From UBA12276 sp041476285 (GTDB lineage: Archaea > Micrarchaeota > Micrarchaeia > Micrarchaeales > Micrarchaeaceae), in the NCBI GenBank assembly GCA_041476285.1, contig JBGOTD010000001.1:1-18288 (forward strand): a stretch of DNA of 18,288 nt, read 5' to 3'. A program made the position numbers and the translations under genes. The notes beneath the pieces are model-generated. The model saw nothing but the letters and a program-made list of their open reading frames with translations. It was not told the DNA's origin and did not search any database. Shown here one piece after another: positions 5,998 through 14,040 of this stretch; position 1 is the first letter of the stretch; each line of letters opens with the position of its first letter.

Positions 5998-6972
5998 ATG
6001 AGCAGGGAGAGTGAGCTAAGCCTGAGCCAGGTAATTGTCCTTATCGGCGGCTTCATCACATTGCTTTATACCTTCTACTACATGCAGCAGTTGTCATATT
6101 CGATAGGAGTTTACTCGGGCATATCAAGGGCGATAACGACATACAACGTGACCATAAAAGATGCCAACTCTGCGCTGCTTGGCGCCCTCTCGCAATCCAG
6201 CACTCTTGCATTGGCGTTGCATCTTACCTATGCACTCCTGCCCTTTGCGGTTATCATCCTTGCTATAGGTGTGATATGGCTTTTCTCAAAACCATACTCC
6301 AAAATGACCGCTACAATACTTGTGATATCCTCCATTATATACATAATACTCGTGGCAATACTGGAGTTCGATTTCAGTTTTAACAGTGCCATATTTACAT
6401 TCCCTGTTGCTTATGTCGGAGGTGCACTTGCACTTGCCGGAGGAGCGAATTCCTTATTGAAAATGTATAACAGGTCGCCGCAATTGACAAGAAGGGCGAC
6501 ACCCCAAATATCGATAAATCCCGATACACCCTATTCCAACATGAGGCTGCTGTCAAACAGGCTGATGAGGAAGCTTAATGGCGAGATAAAGATACTTGAC
6601 ATGCATTTTGACACCAATTCGCTTGACAATCTCATGCAACTGATAGAGAAGCACATGCAGCAATACAGGCAGATATCAGTACTTACCAGCACCATGAGGC
6701 TGGGCAATGAATTCGGGAAGTCCTACAACGATTTCAAGAACGAACTGGCGAACAGGAATGTAATATTCGAGCTGCGCGTCTTAAGCGCCGAAGATGCTGC
6801 CAAACAGCACGAAAGAGTCCTTATGGATGACGGCGTCGCATACAAAATCCCTCCACTCAACATAATAAACAAGAAGAACGAGCACATAGTTGGGATAAAC
6901 CAGAAGGAGGCACAGAGCAGATTCAGCAACCTGTGGTCAAAAGCCACAAAATTCGAGAACCTCAAGCCGTAA
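5998..6972 (+). CDS. Four-helix membrane protein with cytoplasmic PLD-like C-terminal domain
   Basis: Membrane helices lie at about residues 10-28, 70-96, 103-123 and 132-150, with a polar extracellular loop at about 30-68. Residues 190-324 form a soluble domain with the pattern of small PLD-like domains: IKILDMHF (strand), a helix, ISVLTSTMR, a helix with FKNEL, VIFELRVL, HERVLMDDGVAYKI (His271, Asp277, Asp278), and a final helix. A single H-x-R motif instead of the catalytic HKD pair suggests a binding or sensing role more than phospholipase activity. ATG at 5998 has an ideal Shine-Dalgarno core. Neighbours are the presenilin homologue upstream and the S16 protease downstream, each with its own promoter. 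Domain assignment rests on pattern only; moderate certainty. Confidence 0.75.
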   Translation: MSRESELSLSQVIVLIGGFITLLYTFYYMQQLSYSIGVYSGISRAITTYNVTIKDANSALLGALSQSSTLALALHLTYALLPFAVIILAIGVIWLFSKPYSKMTATILVISSIIYIILVAILEFDFSFNSAIFTFPVAYVGGALALAGGANSLLKMYNRSPQLTRRATPQISINPDTPYSNMRLLSNRLMRKLNGEIKILDMHFDTNSLDNLMQLIEKHMQQYRQISVLTSTMRLGNEFGKSYNDFKNELANRNVIFELRVLSAEDAAKQHERVLMDDGVAYKIPPLNIINKKNEHIVGINQKEAQSRFSNLWSKATKFENLKP

Positions 6973-6991
6973 CCTCAGTCTTCAGGATAAG

Positions 6992-6999
6992 TTTTTATA
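6992..6999 (+). promoter_or_regulatory. TATA-like box for the S16 protease
   Basis: TTTTTATA lies 20-27 bases before the ATG at 7019. No clear Shine-Dalgarno core is present, so the message is probably leaderless. Confidence 0.5.
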
Positions 7000-7018
7000 C
7001 CTATAATCAAGATTTATA

Positions 7019-8869
7019 ATGCCGATTCATGCTGATTCAATGATTGGTAAGTATATAGTGGCTTTAGCCGTTCTGAGCATTATGCTGGCATCATATTCAG
7101 CCGCAGGAGTGGTTGGCAGCGCATCGATAAGGGCGCCTGCCGTAGTGATCACAAACAACACCGGAAGCCTTACGGAAATAAGGCTTACAATAACCAACGG
7201 CACAGGAAAGGTGGATATCATCGGCCCGGCAGTTGTCGGCGCATCTACTCTTCAATCCGCATATACTGCTGCAATATATGCATCAAACTATACGAACCAT
7301 GCATTCGGCAATTACAATTTTACATATAACATAATGGGCGCAGGAGACAATGTATCCGGACCAAGCGCTGGCGCGGCCATGGCATTGCTTACGGTGTCCG
7401 CTTTTGAAAGCAGGCCGTTAAGGACGGACTTTACAATGACAGGAACAATAGGGAGTGATGGCGGCATAGGGCCGATAGGCGGCGTATACGACAAGGTTGG
7501 CGCTGCAAAGAGTGCCGGAATTGATTTGGTTCTTGTCCCAATGGTGTCAAAAAGCAGTTCAGAAGATGAATTATACCTGCTTGTACAAGCGAACTTTGGA
7601 ATACCATTAGTGCAGATCGCAAATGTGTTACAGGCGACCCATTTTGCATTCAACAGCAGCATATCAGGACTTGCAAACCAAACAACCTACAACTTCTACA
7701 ACGACTACAATGTTAATTTACTGCCTACGGCAACATTCAACTGTACGTCGTCATGCAACTACACGATATTCAATCTGCTTCTCAATGCGACATTCAACCT
7801 CACAAGAGGAGAGATAAGCAGCCTGAACTCTAATCCAAAGTTTGCCAATATAAGTGCACAGCTAGGACGTGTGCTCAACCAGAGCATAGCATTATCGAAG
7901 CGCGGATACGTCTATACTGCAGCCAACCTCGCCTTCCTAGACTATGTAAATACATTCTACTTCAATGGCTATCCATCAAACAGGGAGAGTGCACTGTCAC
8001 TTCTATATAACATACAAGGGTTCTGTTCATCGCTTATACCACCCCCACTGACAACCCAAAACTACAATTACGTAATTAGCGCGGAGTTGAGACAATTATG
8101 GGGAAACTACACTATAAACCAAGCGATAGTATCGTATAATTCCTCACAAATAGAGTCCGATGAAATACTTGACGAACTTTATCTTGGCGCACAATCGAAC
8201 GGATGGTGCACTGCAGCAAACCTAGTATACAACGAGGCAACACAAAGCGGTACATACTTAGCTCCGACAGATGCCCTAAGGCTGGTTGCGTTGAACAGGC
8301 TTAAAAGAGCAGCCCCATATGGCACAAATCTCTACCTTGTAACAGCCCAGCAGGCATACAACCAGAACAATTATCCGTTGACAATACTTGATGCAGATTA
8401 TGCCTATGCACTTTCGAATGCAAGCCTCTCATCATCAAAAACAACAGCAGAGCTCAACAACCTTTCACTGTCAATAGCAAGCAATTCGACATTCGGGGTT
8501 TGGGCGACAGAATTCTCCAAGGAAGTGCAGTTCTACGTCAGCGAATCGAACATCACCGCAAATGCCACCCTTGCAAAAAGCTATGCAATCAGTGGGTATT
8601 CCGCAGCGCTTCTTGCGCAGCAATTAAGCAACGATACAAAAACCATAAGCCAGAACTTAGTAGTGAGCCAGCAACCGCAAATACAGAGCGCAGACTTCCA
8701 GAAGATGACCAACTATATAGAATTCAGCCAGGAGATCATAGTCGCACTTATCTCAATAATAATAGTACTACTTGTAATAAACACAGTACTTATAATAATG
8801 GTAATAAACAAGATAAAACCTGAAGGAAGAATCAGAACTAAAAATACAAAAAGGAAAAGAAGAAAGTGA
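7019..8869 (+). CDS. Exported Lon-like (S16 fold) serine protease, membrane anchored
   Basis: The N-terminus carries a signal-like hydrophobic stretch (residues 12-31). Residues 35-205 form an S16 protease domain without an AAA+ module: Ser116 in GDNVSGPSAGAAMAL is the nucleophile, and Lys159 in IGPIGGVYDKVGAAKSAGI is the general base. This matches the archaeal secreted protease group of COG1750. Residues 230-570 are helical, rich in Asn, Tyr and Leu, and carry many N-x-S/T sequons; they may form repeats that hold substrate. A membrane helix at about 573-600 and a basic tail (KNTKRKRRK) anchor the C-terminus, so the active site faces outward. Without an ATPase it should act on unfolded or surface substrates. 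The start at ATG 7019 fits the promoter; Met8 is an alternative. Confidence 0.88.
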   Translation: MPIHADSMIGKYIVALAVLSIMLASYSAAGVVGSASIRAPAVVITNNTGSLTEIRLTITNGTGKVDIIGPAVVGASTLQSAYTAAIYASNYTNHAFGNYNFTYNIMGAGDNVSGPSAGAAMALLTVSAFESRPLRTDFTMTGTIGSDGGIGPIGGVYDKVGAAKSAGIDLVLVPMVSKSSSEDELYLLVQANFGIPLVQIANVLQATHFAFNSSISGLANQTTYNFYNDYNVNLLPTATFNCTSSCNYTIFNLLLNATFNLTRGEISSLNSNPKFANISAQLGRVLNQSIALSKRGYVYTAANLAFLDYVNTFYFNGYPSNRESALSLLYNIQGFCSSLIPPPLTTQNYNYVISAELRQLWGNYTINQAIVSYNSSQIESDEILDELYLGAQSNGWCTAANLVYNEATQSGTYLAPTDALRLVALNRLKRAAPYGTNLYLVTAQQAYNQNNYPLTILDADYAYALSNASLSSSKTTAELNNLSLSIASNSTFGVWATEFSKEVQFYVSESNITANATLAKSYAISGYSAALLAQQLSNDTKTISQNLVVSQQPQIQSADFQKMTNYIEFSQEIIVALISIIIVLLVINTVLIIMVINKIKPEGRIRTKNTKRKRRK

Positions 8870-8873
8870 TATA

Positions 8874-9044
8874 ATGGCAGGAATACTACCAGGAAAGAAA
8901 TGCGTCTCTTGCGGTCATCTGACACACGAGTACACGGAATTCAAATGCCCTTCCTGTGGAAAGGGAAACATAATACGGGACAAGCATTGCAGAGAAATTT
9001 CAAACACTTACAAGTGTGAGGTTTGCGGATTCGAGGGGCCTTAA
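8874..9044 (+). CDS. Small zinc-ribbon protein (DUF1610/HVO_2753-like)
   Basis: This 56-residue gene has ATG preceded by AGTGATATA, the standard core and spacing. It encodes eight or nine zinc-type cysteines: Cys10/Cys13 (CVSC), Cys25/Cys28 (CPSC), Cys39, and Cys48/Cys51 (CEVC). This is the two-knuckle ribbon of a widespread archaeal family described as RNA-binding-like zinc proteins. Its TAA overlaps the aEF-1-beta ATG as TAATG, so the two are translationally coupled. The same pairing with elongation factor 1-beta is common in archaea, as I recall, which supports a role near translation. It starts 4 bases after the S16 protease gene, so it may also share that transcript. Confidence 0.88.
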   Translation: MAGILPGKKCVSCGHLTHEYTEFKCPSCGKGNIIRDKHCREISNTYKCEVCGFEGP

Positions 9045-9292
9045 TGTCGAAGGTAGCGATACTGTTCAAGGTATATCCAAAAGACAACGAGCTCGAAAAT
9101 GCGGTAAACAACATAAAGAAGAGCATGAATCCCGCGGGCATGCAGACTGAGGATGTCGCATTCGGGATCAAGGTGATAAAGGTTATGTTTAAGTTTGACG
9201 ATTCCGAGACAAGTTCATCAAAGATAGAGGATGAATTGAGGAAAGTAGATGGAGTAGGCGAAATCGAAGTAGTAGAAGAAGGCCTCATATAA
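9044..9292 (+). CDS. ef1B: Elongation factor 1-beta (aEF-1beta)
   Basis: The 82-residue protein is the nucleotide-exchange factor that recharges aEF-1-alpha with GTP. Signatures are VAILFKVYPKD at the start, VAFGIKVIKVMFKFDD in the middle and KVDGVGEIEVVEEGLI at the end, a compact alpha/beta fold of normal archaeal size. The start is ATG 9044, overlapping the stop of the zinc-ribbon gene by one base (TAATG); an upstream in-frame TTG at 9023 would add seven residues and ignore the coupling. Identification is secure. Confidence 0.94.
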   Translation: MSKVAILFKVYPKDNELENAVNNIKKSMNPAGMQTEDVAFGIKVIKVMFKFDDSETSSSKIEDELRKVDGVGEIEVVEEGLI

Positions 9293-9342
9293 AATACAGC
9301 TTGATTCTCGCGTTAATACGGCAATAAAATGCCAGTGTTTGA

Positions 9343-11652
9343 ATGATAAATTCTATAGAGCTCATCAACTGGAAGACCCACAAACACACCGTAATGAACT
9401 TTCAGAAGGGCGTAAACGTGCTTGTAGGAGTAATGGGGGCAGGCAAGAGCTCTGTGATTGACGGCATATCCTTCGGCCTTTTTGGGACGTTTCCATCGCT
9501 CAACCACAAAAGAACCACTACTGAGAATCTTATATCAAGCAGGCCGAGCGCGCAGAGCAGTGCAGAGGTCAAGATCAAGTTCAACATGGGCAGCGATGAA
9601 TACGCTGTTACAAGAAGGATAAGCAAGAGCGAGACAACGTCTGCAAAACTGGAGAAAAACGGCAATTATCTACAGACACAATCAGCCAGGGTCAACGAGG
9701 AGGTAGAGCATCTCATAAAAATAGATTATGATACCTTCTCAAGGGCCATATACGCAGAGCAGAACAAAATAGACTATTTCCTTGAGCTTACAAAGAGCGA
9801 GCGAAAGCGGCAGATAGACCAAATGTTGGGACTTGACAGCTTTGCAAAGGCGGAGGAGAATGCCACCTCCTTAATCAACAGCATAAAGTCGATAATAGCC
9901 GACGAGGAGCAGGTTTTAGCCCAGACGAATATAAATGAAGCAAAATCGCAACTTGAGAACCTGACAAAGGAAAGGCAGGGAATAGAGAAGGAGCAAAAGG
10001 AGCTGACAGAGCAATCAAAGGATAAGGAATCAAATGCAAAAAAACTGGAAAAGGAATTAACAGAAATAAAGTCAAAATTCGAAAAAAGCAAGAGGCTTGA
10101 AAAGGAGATCGCAGAATTTTCGAGCAAGATAACAACATTAAAAGGCGAATTGAAAAAAATAGAAAAGATGGGTATAGAAAAAAAGGACATAAATTCAGAA
10201 TTAGACGCAAAAGGCAAGAGGCTTGAAAGCTGCGATACTGAAATAAAAAAATTCAGGAAGGAAGAATCCGAAATACTGAAAAATATCGCGGATGCAGAAG
10301 CGAATGTAAAACTGAACAAGGCAAAGGCGCTGGAAAAGGAGAAACTTCTTGAATCAATAAAAGGGAGAAATCCAGAATCTTTGGAAAAGGATGTAAAGGA
10401 AAAAGAGGACGCATTTCAAGGTTCAGTGAAAGAACTGTCGTCATTGAAGGGAAGATGTGAAGACATTAAAAAATGGGCAAAGGAACTGGCAGAGCACATA
10501 AGCAAATGTCCAGTATGCGAGCGGGAACTGGACGAACGCACAAGGAAGCTATTGCTGGAACAGAGGAATGACGCCCTTAAGGAAATAGAATCAAAGACGG
10601 CCAAATTGGAAGAAACCATAAAGAAAGAGGAAAAACTGATTGCTGAAGCAAGAAAAGATTTAGAAAAAACAAAACTTGCAGCTAACAAAATTTCAGATTA
10701 CAAGGACGTAGAAGAAATAATAGAAAAAAATTCAGCTAAAGCAAAGGAGCTCAAAGAAAAGCACTCAAAACTCAGTGAAGAGGCAGAAGAATTCGCAAAG
10801 GAAAAGGAAAAACTGGGAAAAGAGAATAACGAACTAAACGTAAAGATAGAGGCATTGAAGAGAAAGGAGAAATACGAATCTGAAATAAGCGAGGCATCAG
10901 AAACCCTGGAAAGAAAAACCAATGAAATAAAGGATGTCAAGTTCGACGAGAACAAGCTCTACAAGCTTCAGGAGCTGATCGCAAAAGAGGGCGCGATTAT
11001 CAGTGAAATAAACGGCAAGATAAAGAGCAACGACCGCTACATCAAGAGCGTTGACCTGCAGATAGAAGACAAGGCAAAGAGCATTGCAAACCTCAATCTA
11101 TTACAGGAAAGGATAGAGAACAGGAGAAACCACATAAGCAGCATGAACAAGTTCAGGACCGCACTTGTTGAAACAGAGGCACATCTCAGGAACAGCCTTG
11201 TAACATCAATAAATGCGCTTATGGAAAGCATATGGTCCGAACTTTACCCATATGCGGATTATTCAAGCATAAGGCTTGAGGCAAAGAAGGACGACTACGC
11301 ACTTGAGGCCGGAATAGCAACGGATCTGGATGGCAAAAAGTCATGGATAGAAATAGATGGGATTGCAAGCGGGGGCGAAAGAAGCATAGCATGCCTCACA
11401 ATGAGGATAGCCCTTGCAATGGTCATAGTACCGAATCTCAGATGGCTGATACTTGACGAACCAACCCATAACATAGACGAGAACGGAATAAACAAGTTCA
11501 TAGAGGTCCTGGGCAACACGCTTCCGAAAGTGGTGGAGCAGATATTCATAATAACTCACGACAGTGCGCTTAAGAACATAAGCGCAGCCAAGGTCTATTC
11601 GCTTGAAAGGAACAAGGACAAGAACGAGTATACATCAGTTGTTGAAGCGTAG
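9343..11652 (+). CDS. rad50: DNA double-strand break repair ATPase Rad50
   Basis: Rad50 works with Mre11 to tether and process DNA ends. The 769 residues show the SMC-like plan: Walker A GVMGAGKSS at 29-37 (Lys35), a long Lys/Glu-rich coiled coil at about 175-600 interrupted by the zinc hook CPVC at Cys389-Cys392, the ABC signature SGGE at 676-679, Walker B LILDEP with Asp705 and Glu706, and the ITHD switch near the end. Length is slightly short for the family because the coiled coil is modest. ATG 9343 is supported by GTG with five bases. Mre11, HerA and NurA, frequent partners in archaea, are absent from this window. The next gene, a nucleotide hydrolase, follows after 8 bases. Confidence 0.96.
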   Translation: MINSIELINWKTHKHTVMNFQKGVNVLVGVMGAGKSSVIDGISFGLFGTFPSLNHKRTTTENLISSRPSAQSSAEVKIKFNMGSDEYAVTRRISKSETTSAKLEKNGNYLQTQSARVNEEVEHLIKIDYDTFSRAIYAEQNKIDYFLELTKSERKRQIDQMLGLDSFAKAEENATSLINSIKSIIADEEQVLAQTNINEAKSQLENLTKERQGIEKEQKELTEQSKDKESNAKKLEKELTEIKSKFEKSKRLEKEIAEFSSKITTLKGELKKIEKMGIEKKDINSELDAKGKRLESCDTEIKKFRKEESEILKNIADAEANVKLNKAKALEKEKLLESIKGRNPESLEKDVKEKEDAFQGSVKELSSLKGRCEDIKKWAKELAEHISKCPVCERELDERTRKLLLEQRNDALKEIESKTAKLEETIKKEEKLIAEARKDLEKTKLAANKISDYKDVEEIIEKNSAKAKELKEKHSKLSEEAEEFAKEKEKLGKENNELNVKIEALKRKEKYESEISEASETLERKTNEIKDVKFDENKLYKLQELIAKEGAIISEINGKIKSNDRYIKSVDLQIEDKAKSIANLNLLQERIENRRNHISSMNKFRTALVETEAHLRNSLVTSINALMESIWSELYPYADYSSIRLEAKKDDYALEAGIATDLDGKKSWIEIDGIASGGERSIACLTMRIALAMVIVPNLRWLILDEPTHNIDENGINKFIEVLGNTLPKVVEQIFIITHDSALKNISAAKVYSLERNKDKNEYTSVVEA

Positions 11653-11660
11653 ATGGTCGA

Positions 11661-12071
11661 ATGAAAATATATTTTGCAGGATCCATAAAGGGCGGACGGG
11701 AAGACACCGATACTTATCTAAAGCTCATTAACTATCTAAAGAAATATGGTGATGTCCTTACAGAACATGTTGGCGATAAAAGCATAAATGAAGCTGGTGA
11801 ATCACTACCAAGTAGCAATATATATGAAAGGGATATCCGATGGTTAAGGAGTGCAGATTTGGTACTAGCGGAAATCACAACTCCTTCAACTGGAGTTGGA
11901 TATGAGTTAAGAGCTGCAGAGGAACTTAAGAAAAAGGTCCTATGCCTTTATAACAGCAGGACAAAATCAATTTCATCAATGATATCTGGTAATTCTTATT
12001 TTACAGTAAAGAAATACGATGAAATAACCGACGCGTTCCGCCACATTGACGATTTCTTAAATAAAAAATAG
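11661..12071 (+). CDS. DNPH1/Rcl-like 2'-deoxynucleoside 5'-phosphate N-hydrolase
   Basis: The 136-residue protein belongs to the nucleoside deoxyribosyltransferase superfamily. Motifs are IYFAGSIKGGRED (phosphate/sugar loop), LTEHVGD, YERDIRWLRSADLVLAEI with Asp58, and TTPSTGVGYEL with Glu82, which aligns with the nucleophilic Glu of Rcl. Such enzymes cut the N-glycosidic bond of deoxynucleotides and are thought to clean the nucleotide pool. It lies 8 bases after Rad50 with GATG and five bases before its ATG, so the two are probably one operon. Transferase activity cannot be excluded. Substrate choice is not predictable here. Confidence 0.85.
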   Translation: MKIYFAGSIKGGREDTDTYLKLINYLKKYGDVLTEHVGDKSINEAGESLPSSNIYERDIRWLRSADLVLAEITTPSTGVGYELRAAEELKKKVLCLYNSRTKSISSMISGNSYFTVKKYDEITDAFRHIDDFLNKK

Positions 12072-12078
12072 AAATAGA

Positions 12079-13113
12079 TTAAGCCCATCCGAGTCCGAAA
12101 TCTTCCTTTGGCTCGCCTGATGCTCCTGCCAGTATCTGCGGGCTCTTTACGCCTGTGAATATTGCTATTACTTCAACTCTTCCGTTGTATTCGGGCTCTA
12201 TCCTTGCTCCCCATATGACATTCGCATTCGGAGCCGACTTCTCGGAAAGCTTTGAGGCGATATTGTTCACCTCTCCTAATGTAAGGTCCTCCCCACCAAT
12301 CACGTAAATCATAATTCCTGTAGTGCCCTCATAATCAACATCAAGCAGCTTGTTCCTCAATGTATTTTCGACAACCTCGTCGACCCTGTTGGTCCCCTTG
12401 CCTTCGCCTATGCTTATCATTGCAAGTCCGCCATTCCTCATTATCGACCTTATGTCTGCGAAATCTATGTTCACCAAGCCGGGTCTTACTATGGTTTCCG
12501 TTATTCCCTTTACCGCCCTTGATGCGACCTCGTCTGCCACCTTGAATGCCTGGTCTATTGCAAGGTTTCTATAAACCTCGACAAGCTTCTGGTTGTCTAT
12601 CACTATTAGGGTATCGCAATTCTTTCTCAATTCCTCTATACCCTTCCTGGCTACCTGCAGTCTTACTCTCTCCAGAGCAAACGGGTATGTTACTATTCCG
12701 ACAACAATTGCTCCGCTCTCCTTTGCCAATTGGGCTATAATTGGTGCTGCTCCTGTTCCTGTTCCGCCACCCATGCCTGCAGTTACGAAAAGGAGGTTGC
12801 TTCCCTGTATTGATCTTTCTATGTCAACTTTAGAATATTCAGCGGCCTTTGCTCCCATCTCTGGAAAACCACCAGCACCAAGACCTCTTGTAAGAGCGCC
12901 ACCTATAAGTATCCTCTTTACTGCGGAGTCCATTGTGTTAAGATGTTTTCCGTCTGTATTAATCGCTACCAGTTCTGCGCCAACAATCCCGAGCTTGCTC
13001 ATCCTCTGGACAGTATTAGATCCCCCTCCTCCTACGCCGCATACAGTTATTCTTGCCTTGAATGTCTCTTCATTAGCTGCCTGCTGACTTAATGCGCTTT
13101 CCAGTATGCTCAT
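12079..13113 (-). CDS. ftsZ: Cell division protein FtsZ
   Basis: FtsZ is the tubulin-like GTPase that forms the division ring. The 344 residues include VCGVGGGGSNT (nucleotide loop), AINTDGKHL, the tubulin signature GGGTGTG at 115-121, and the T7 synergy loop NIDFADI at 215-221 with Asp217 and Asp220, so GTP hydrolysis should be intact. The N-terminal extension is short, and the C-terminal linker is nearly absent: it ends about 15 residues after the core in a short EDFGLGWA tail, which may be the partner-binding tip. The start at ATG 13113 has AAGGTG with five bases before it. It is divergent from a 71-aa gene. Downstream it converges on the DNPH1-like gene. Identification is secure. Confidence 0.97.
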   Translation of the reverse strand: MSILESALSQQAANEETFKARITVCGVGGGGSNTVQRMSKLGIVGAELVAINTDGKHLNTMDSAVKRILIGGALTRGLGAGGFPEMGAKAAEYSKVDIERSIQGSNLLFVTAGMGGGTGTGAAPIIAQLAKESGAIVVGIVTYPFALERVRLQVARKGIEELRKNCDTLIVIDNQKLVEVYRNLAIDQAFKVADEVASRAVKGITETIVRPGLVNIDFADIRSIMRNGGLAMISIGEGKGTNRVDEVVENTLRNKLLDVDYEGTTGIMIYVIGGEDLTLGEVNNIASKLSEKSAPNANVIWGARIEPEYNGRVEVIAIFTGVKSPQILAGASGEPKEDFGLGWA

Positions 13114-13141
13114 CCAACCACCTTACCTATATCACAAATAA

Positions 13142-13150
13142 ACTATAAAA
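13142..13150 (-). promoter_or_regulatory. TATA-like box for ftsZ
   Basis: On the minus strand it reads TTTTTATAG, about 30 bases before the ftsZ ATG. Confidence 0.5.
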
Positions 13151-13168
13151 AACTATCATCAGAAAACA

Positions 13169-13180
13169 TTATATATCTTA
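13169..13180 (+). promoter_or_regulatory. TATA-like box for the gene at 13205
   Basis: TTATATATCTTA lies 25-36 bases before the ATG. It sits about 20 bases from the ftsZ box, so the two promoters diverge side by side and could be co-regulated. Confidence 0.5.
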
Positions 13181-13204
13181 ATTGGAGATGCCTAGATTGA
13201 TAAA

Positions 13205-13420
13205 ATGCCTTCGACTCAAAAACACCCCAGAATGACGCCTGAAGAGGCCCTAAATGAGTATAATAGGCAAACCGACGTATATTCCAATCTTCTTAGAACT
13301 TCAGAATTTGCAAGAGGGGTAGTGCCGAACGAGATGCTGGCAATAATAGACGAGAGAATAACCAGGGCGCACAGGTTCAATCGAATGCTATCTAACAGGA
13401 AAAGAGGGCAAAGCAGATAA
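13205..13420 (+). CDS. Hypothetical protein, 71 aa, divergent from ftsZ
   Basis: ATG 13205 follows TTGATAAA, a weaker form of the usual core with the same spacing, and a good TATA-like box. The 71 residues are hydrophilic and helical, with no Cys and no membrane segment. The C-terminus is basic (RAHRFNRMLSNRKRGQSR), which might bind nucleic acid or an acidic partner. I do not recognise it. It is separately promoted from L10e downstream. Its position opposite ftsZ hints at a cell-cycle or growth role, but that is only a hint. Confidence 0.65.
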   Translation: MPSTQKHPRMTPEEALNEYNRQTDVYSNLLRTSEFARGVVPNEMLAIIDERITRAHRFNRMLSNRKRGQSR

Positions 13421-13451
13421 CTTATTTATAGCTTCCCCACCTAAAGTATAT

Positions 13452-13468
13452 TACCTTATTCTAAGGTA
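13452..13468. repeat. 7-bp inverted repeat in the L10e leader
   Basis: TACCTTA and TAAGGTA pair perfectly around TTC, ending 20 bases before the L10e start. It could be an operator or a short leader hairpin. Confidence 0.45.
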
Positions 13469-13488
13469 CAATAGAGTTAGTGAATAGA

Positions 13489-14007
13489 ATGGCAAGGATA
13501 AGACCCGCAAGGACAATGAGGACTCCAAACTCGCAGGCGTGGTCAAGGTACTCGCTGAAAAAGCCGAGAAAGAACTACGTAAGAGCAATGCCTCATACAA
13601 GCCTTCTTGTATTCAACATGGGAACAACCAAGGACACATACGACCTTGAGCTTACGCTTAGGCCTGAGCAGCCAATCCAATTAAGGTCAAATGCGCTTGA
13701 ATCAGCAAGGCAGGTGGCAAACAAGTATCTGGAAAGGGAGATACCGCTGTCGTTCTCATTCAAGGTGCTCGTGTATCCTCACAACGTAATAAGAGAGCAC
13801 AAGATGGCAACAGGTGCTGGAGCAGACAGAATATCAAGGGGAATGAGCCAGGCATTCGGAAGGCCTACATCAATAGCAGCAAGAATAAAGGAGGGACAGC
13901 CGATATTCAGGATAAATACAATGAAGGAGAACAAGAAGGTCGCAGTGGAGGCATTCAAAAGGGCCGCATCAAAATTGTCAGGAACATACAAGATAAGGGC
14001 ATCATAA
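13489..14007 (+). CDS. rpl10e: Large-subunit ribosomal protein uL16 (archaeal L10e)
   Basis: The 172-residue protein is L10e/uL16, which sits near the peptidyl-transferase and factor-binding region of the large subunit. The start MARIRPARTMRTPN is followed by the YSLKKPRKNYVRAMPH segment and family blocks such as YPHNVIREHKMATGAGADRISRGM and FGRPTSIAARIKEGQPIF. I choose ATG 13489: the in-frame GTG at 13480 belongs to the Shine-Dalgarno core, six bases upstream. It may share a transcript with Dph2, 33 bases downstream. Identification is secure. Confidence 0.96.
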   Translation: MARIRPARTMRTPNSQAWSRYSLKKPRKNYVRAMPHTSLLVFNMGTTKDTYDLELTLRPEQPIQLRSNALESARQVANKYLEREIPLSFSFKVLVYPHNVIREHKMATGAGADRISRGMSQAFGRPTSIAARIKEGQPIFRINTMKENKKVAVEAFKRAASKLSGTYKIRAS

Positions 14008-14040
14008 TCAATTCAATTGCTTATTCTAAAAGGTAAGAAC

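Noticed and set aside
9774..10319. Ser/Phe-rich 181-aa minus-strand frame
   Set aside because: Mirror image of the Lys/Glu coiled coil of Rad50; such frames are an artefact of that composition.
12593..13087. 164-aa plus-strand frame opposite ftsZ
   Set aside because: Antisense shadow of FtsZ, rich in Pro/Ser/Ala as expected from reversed codons.
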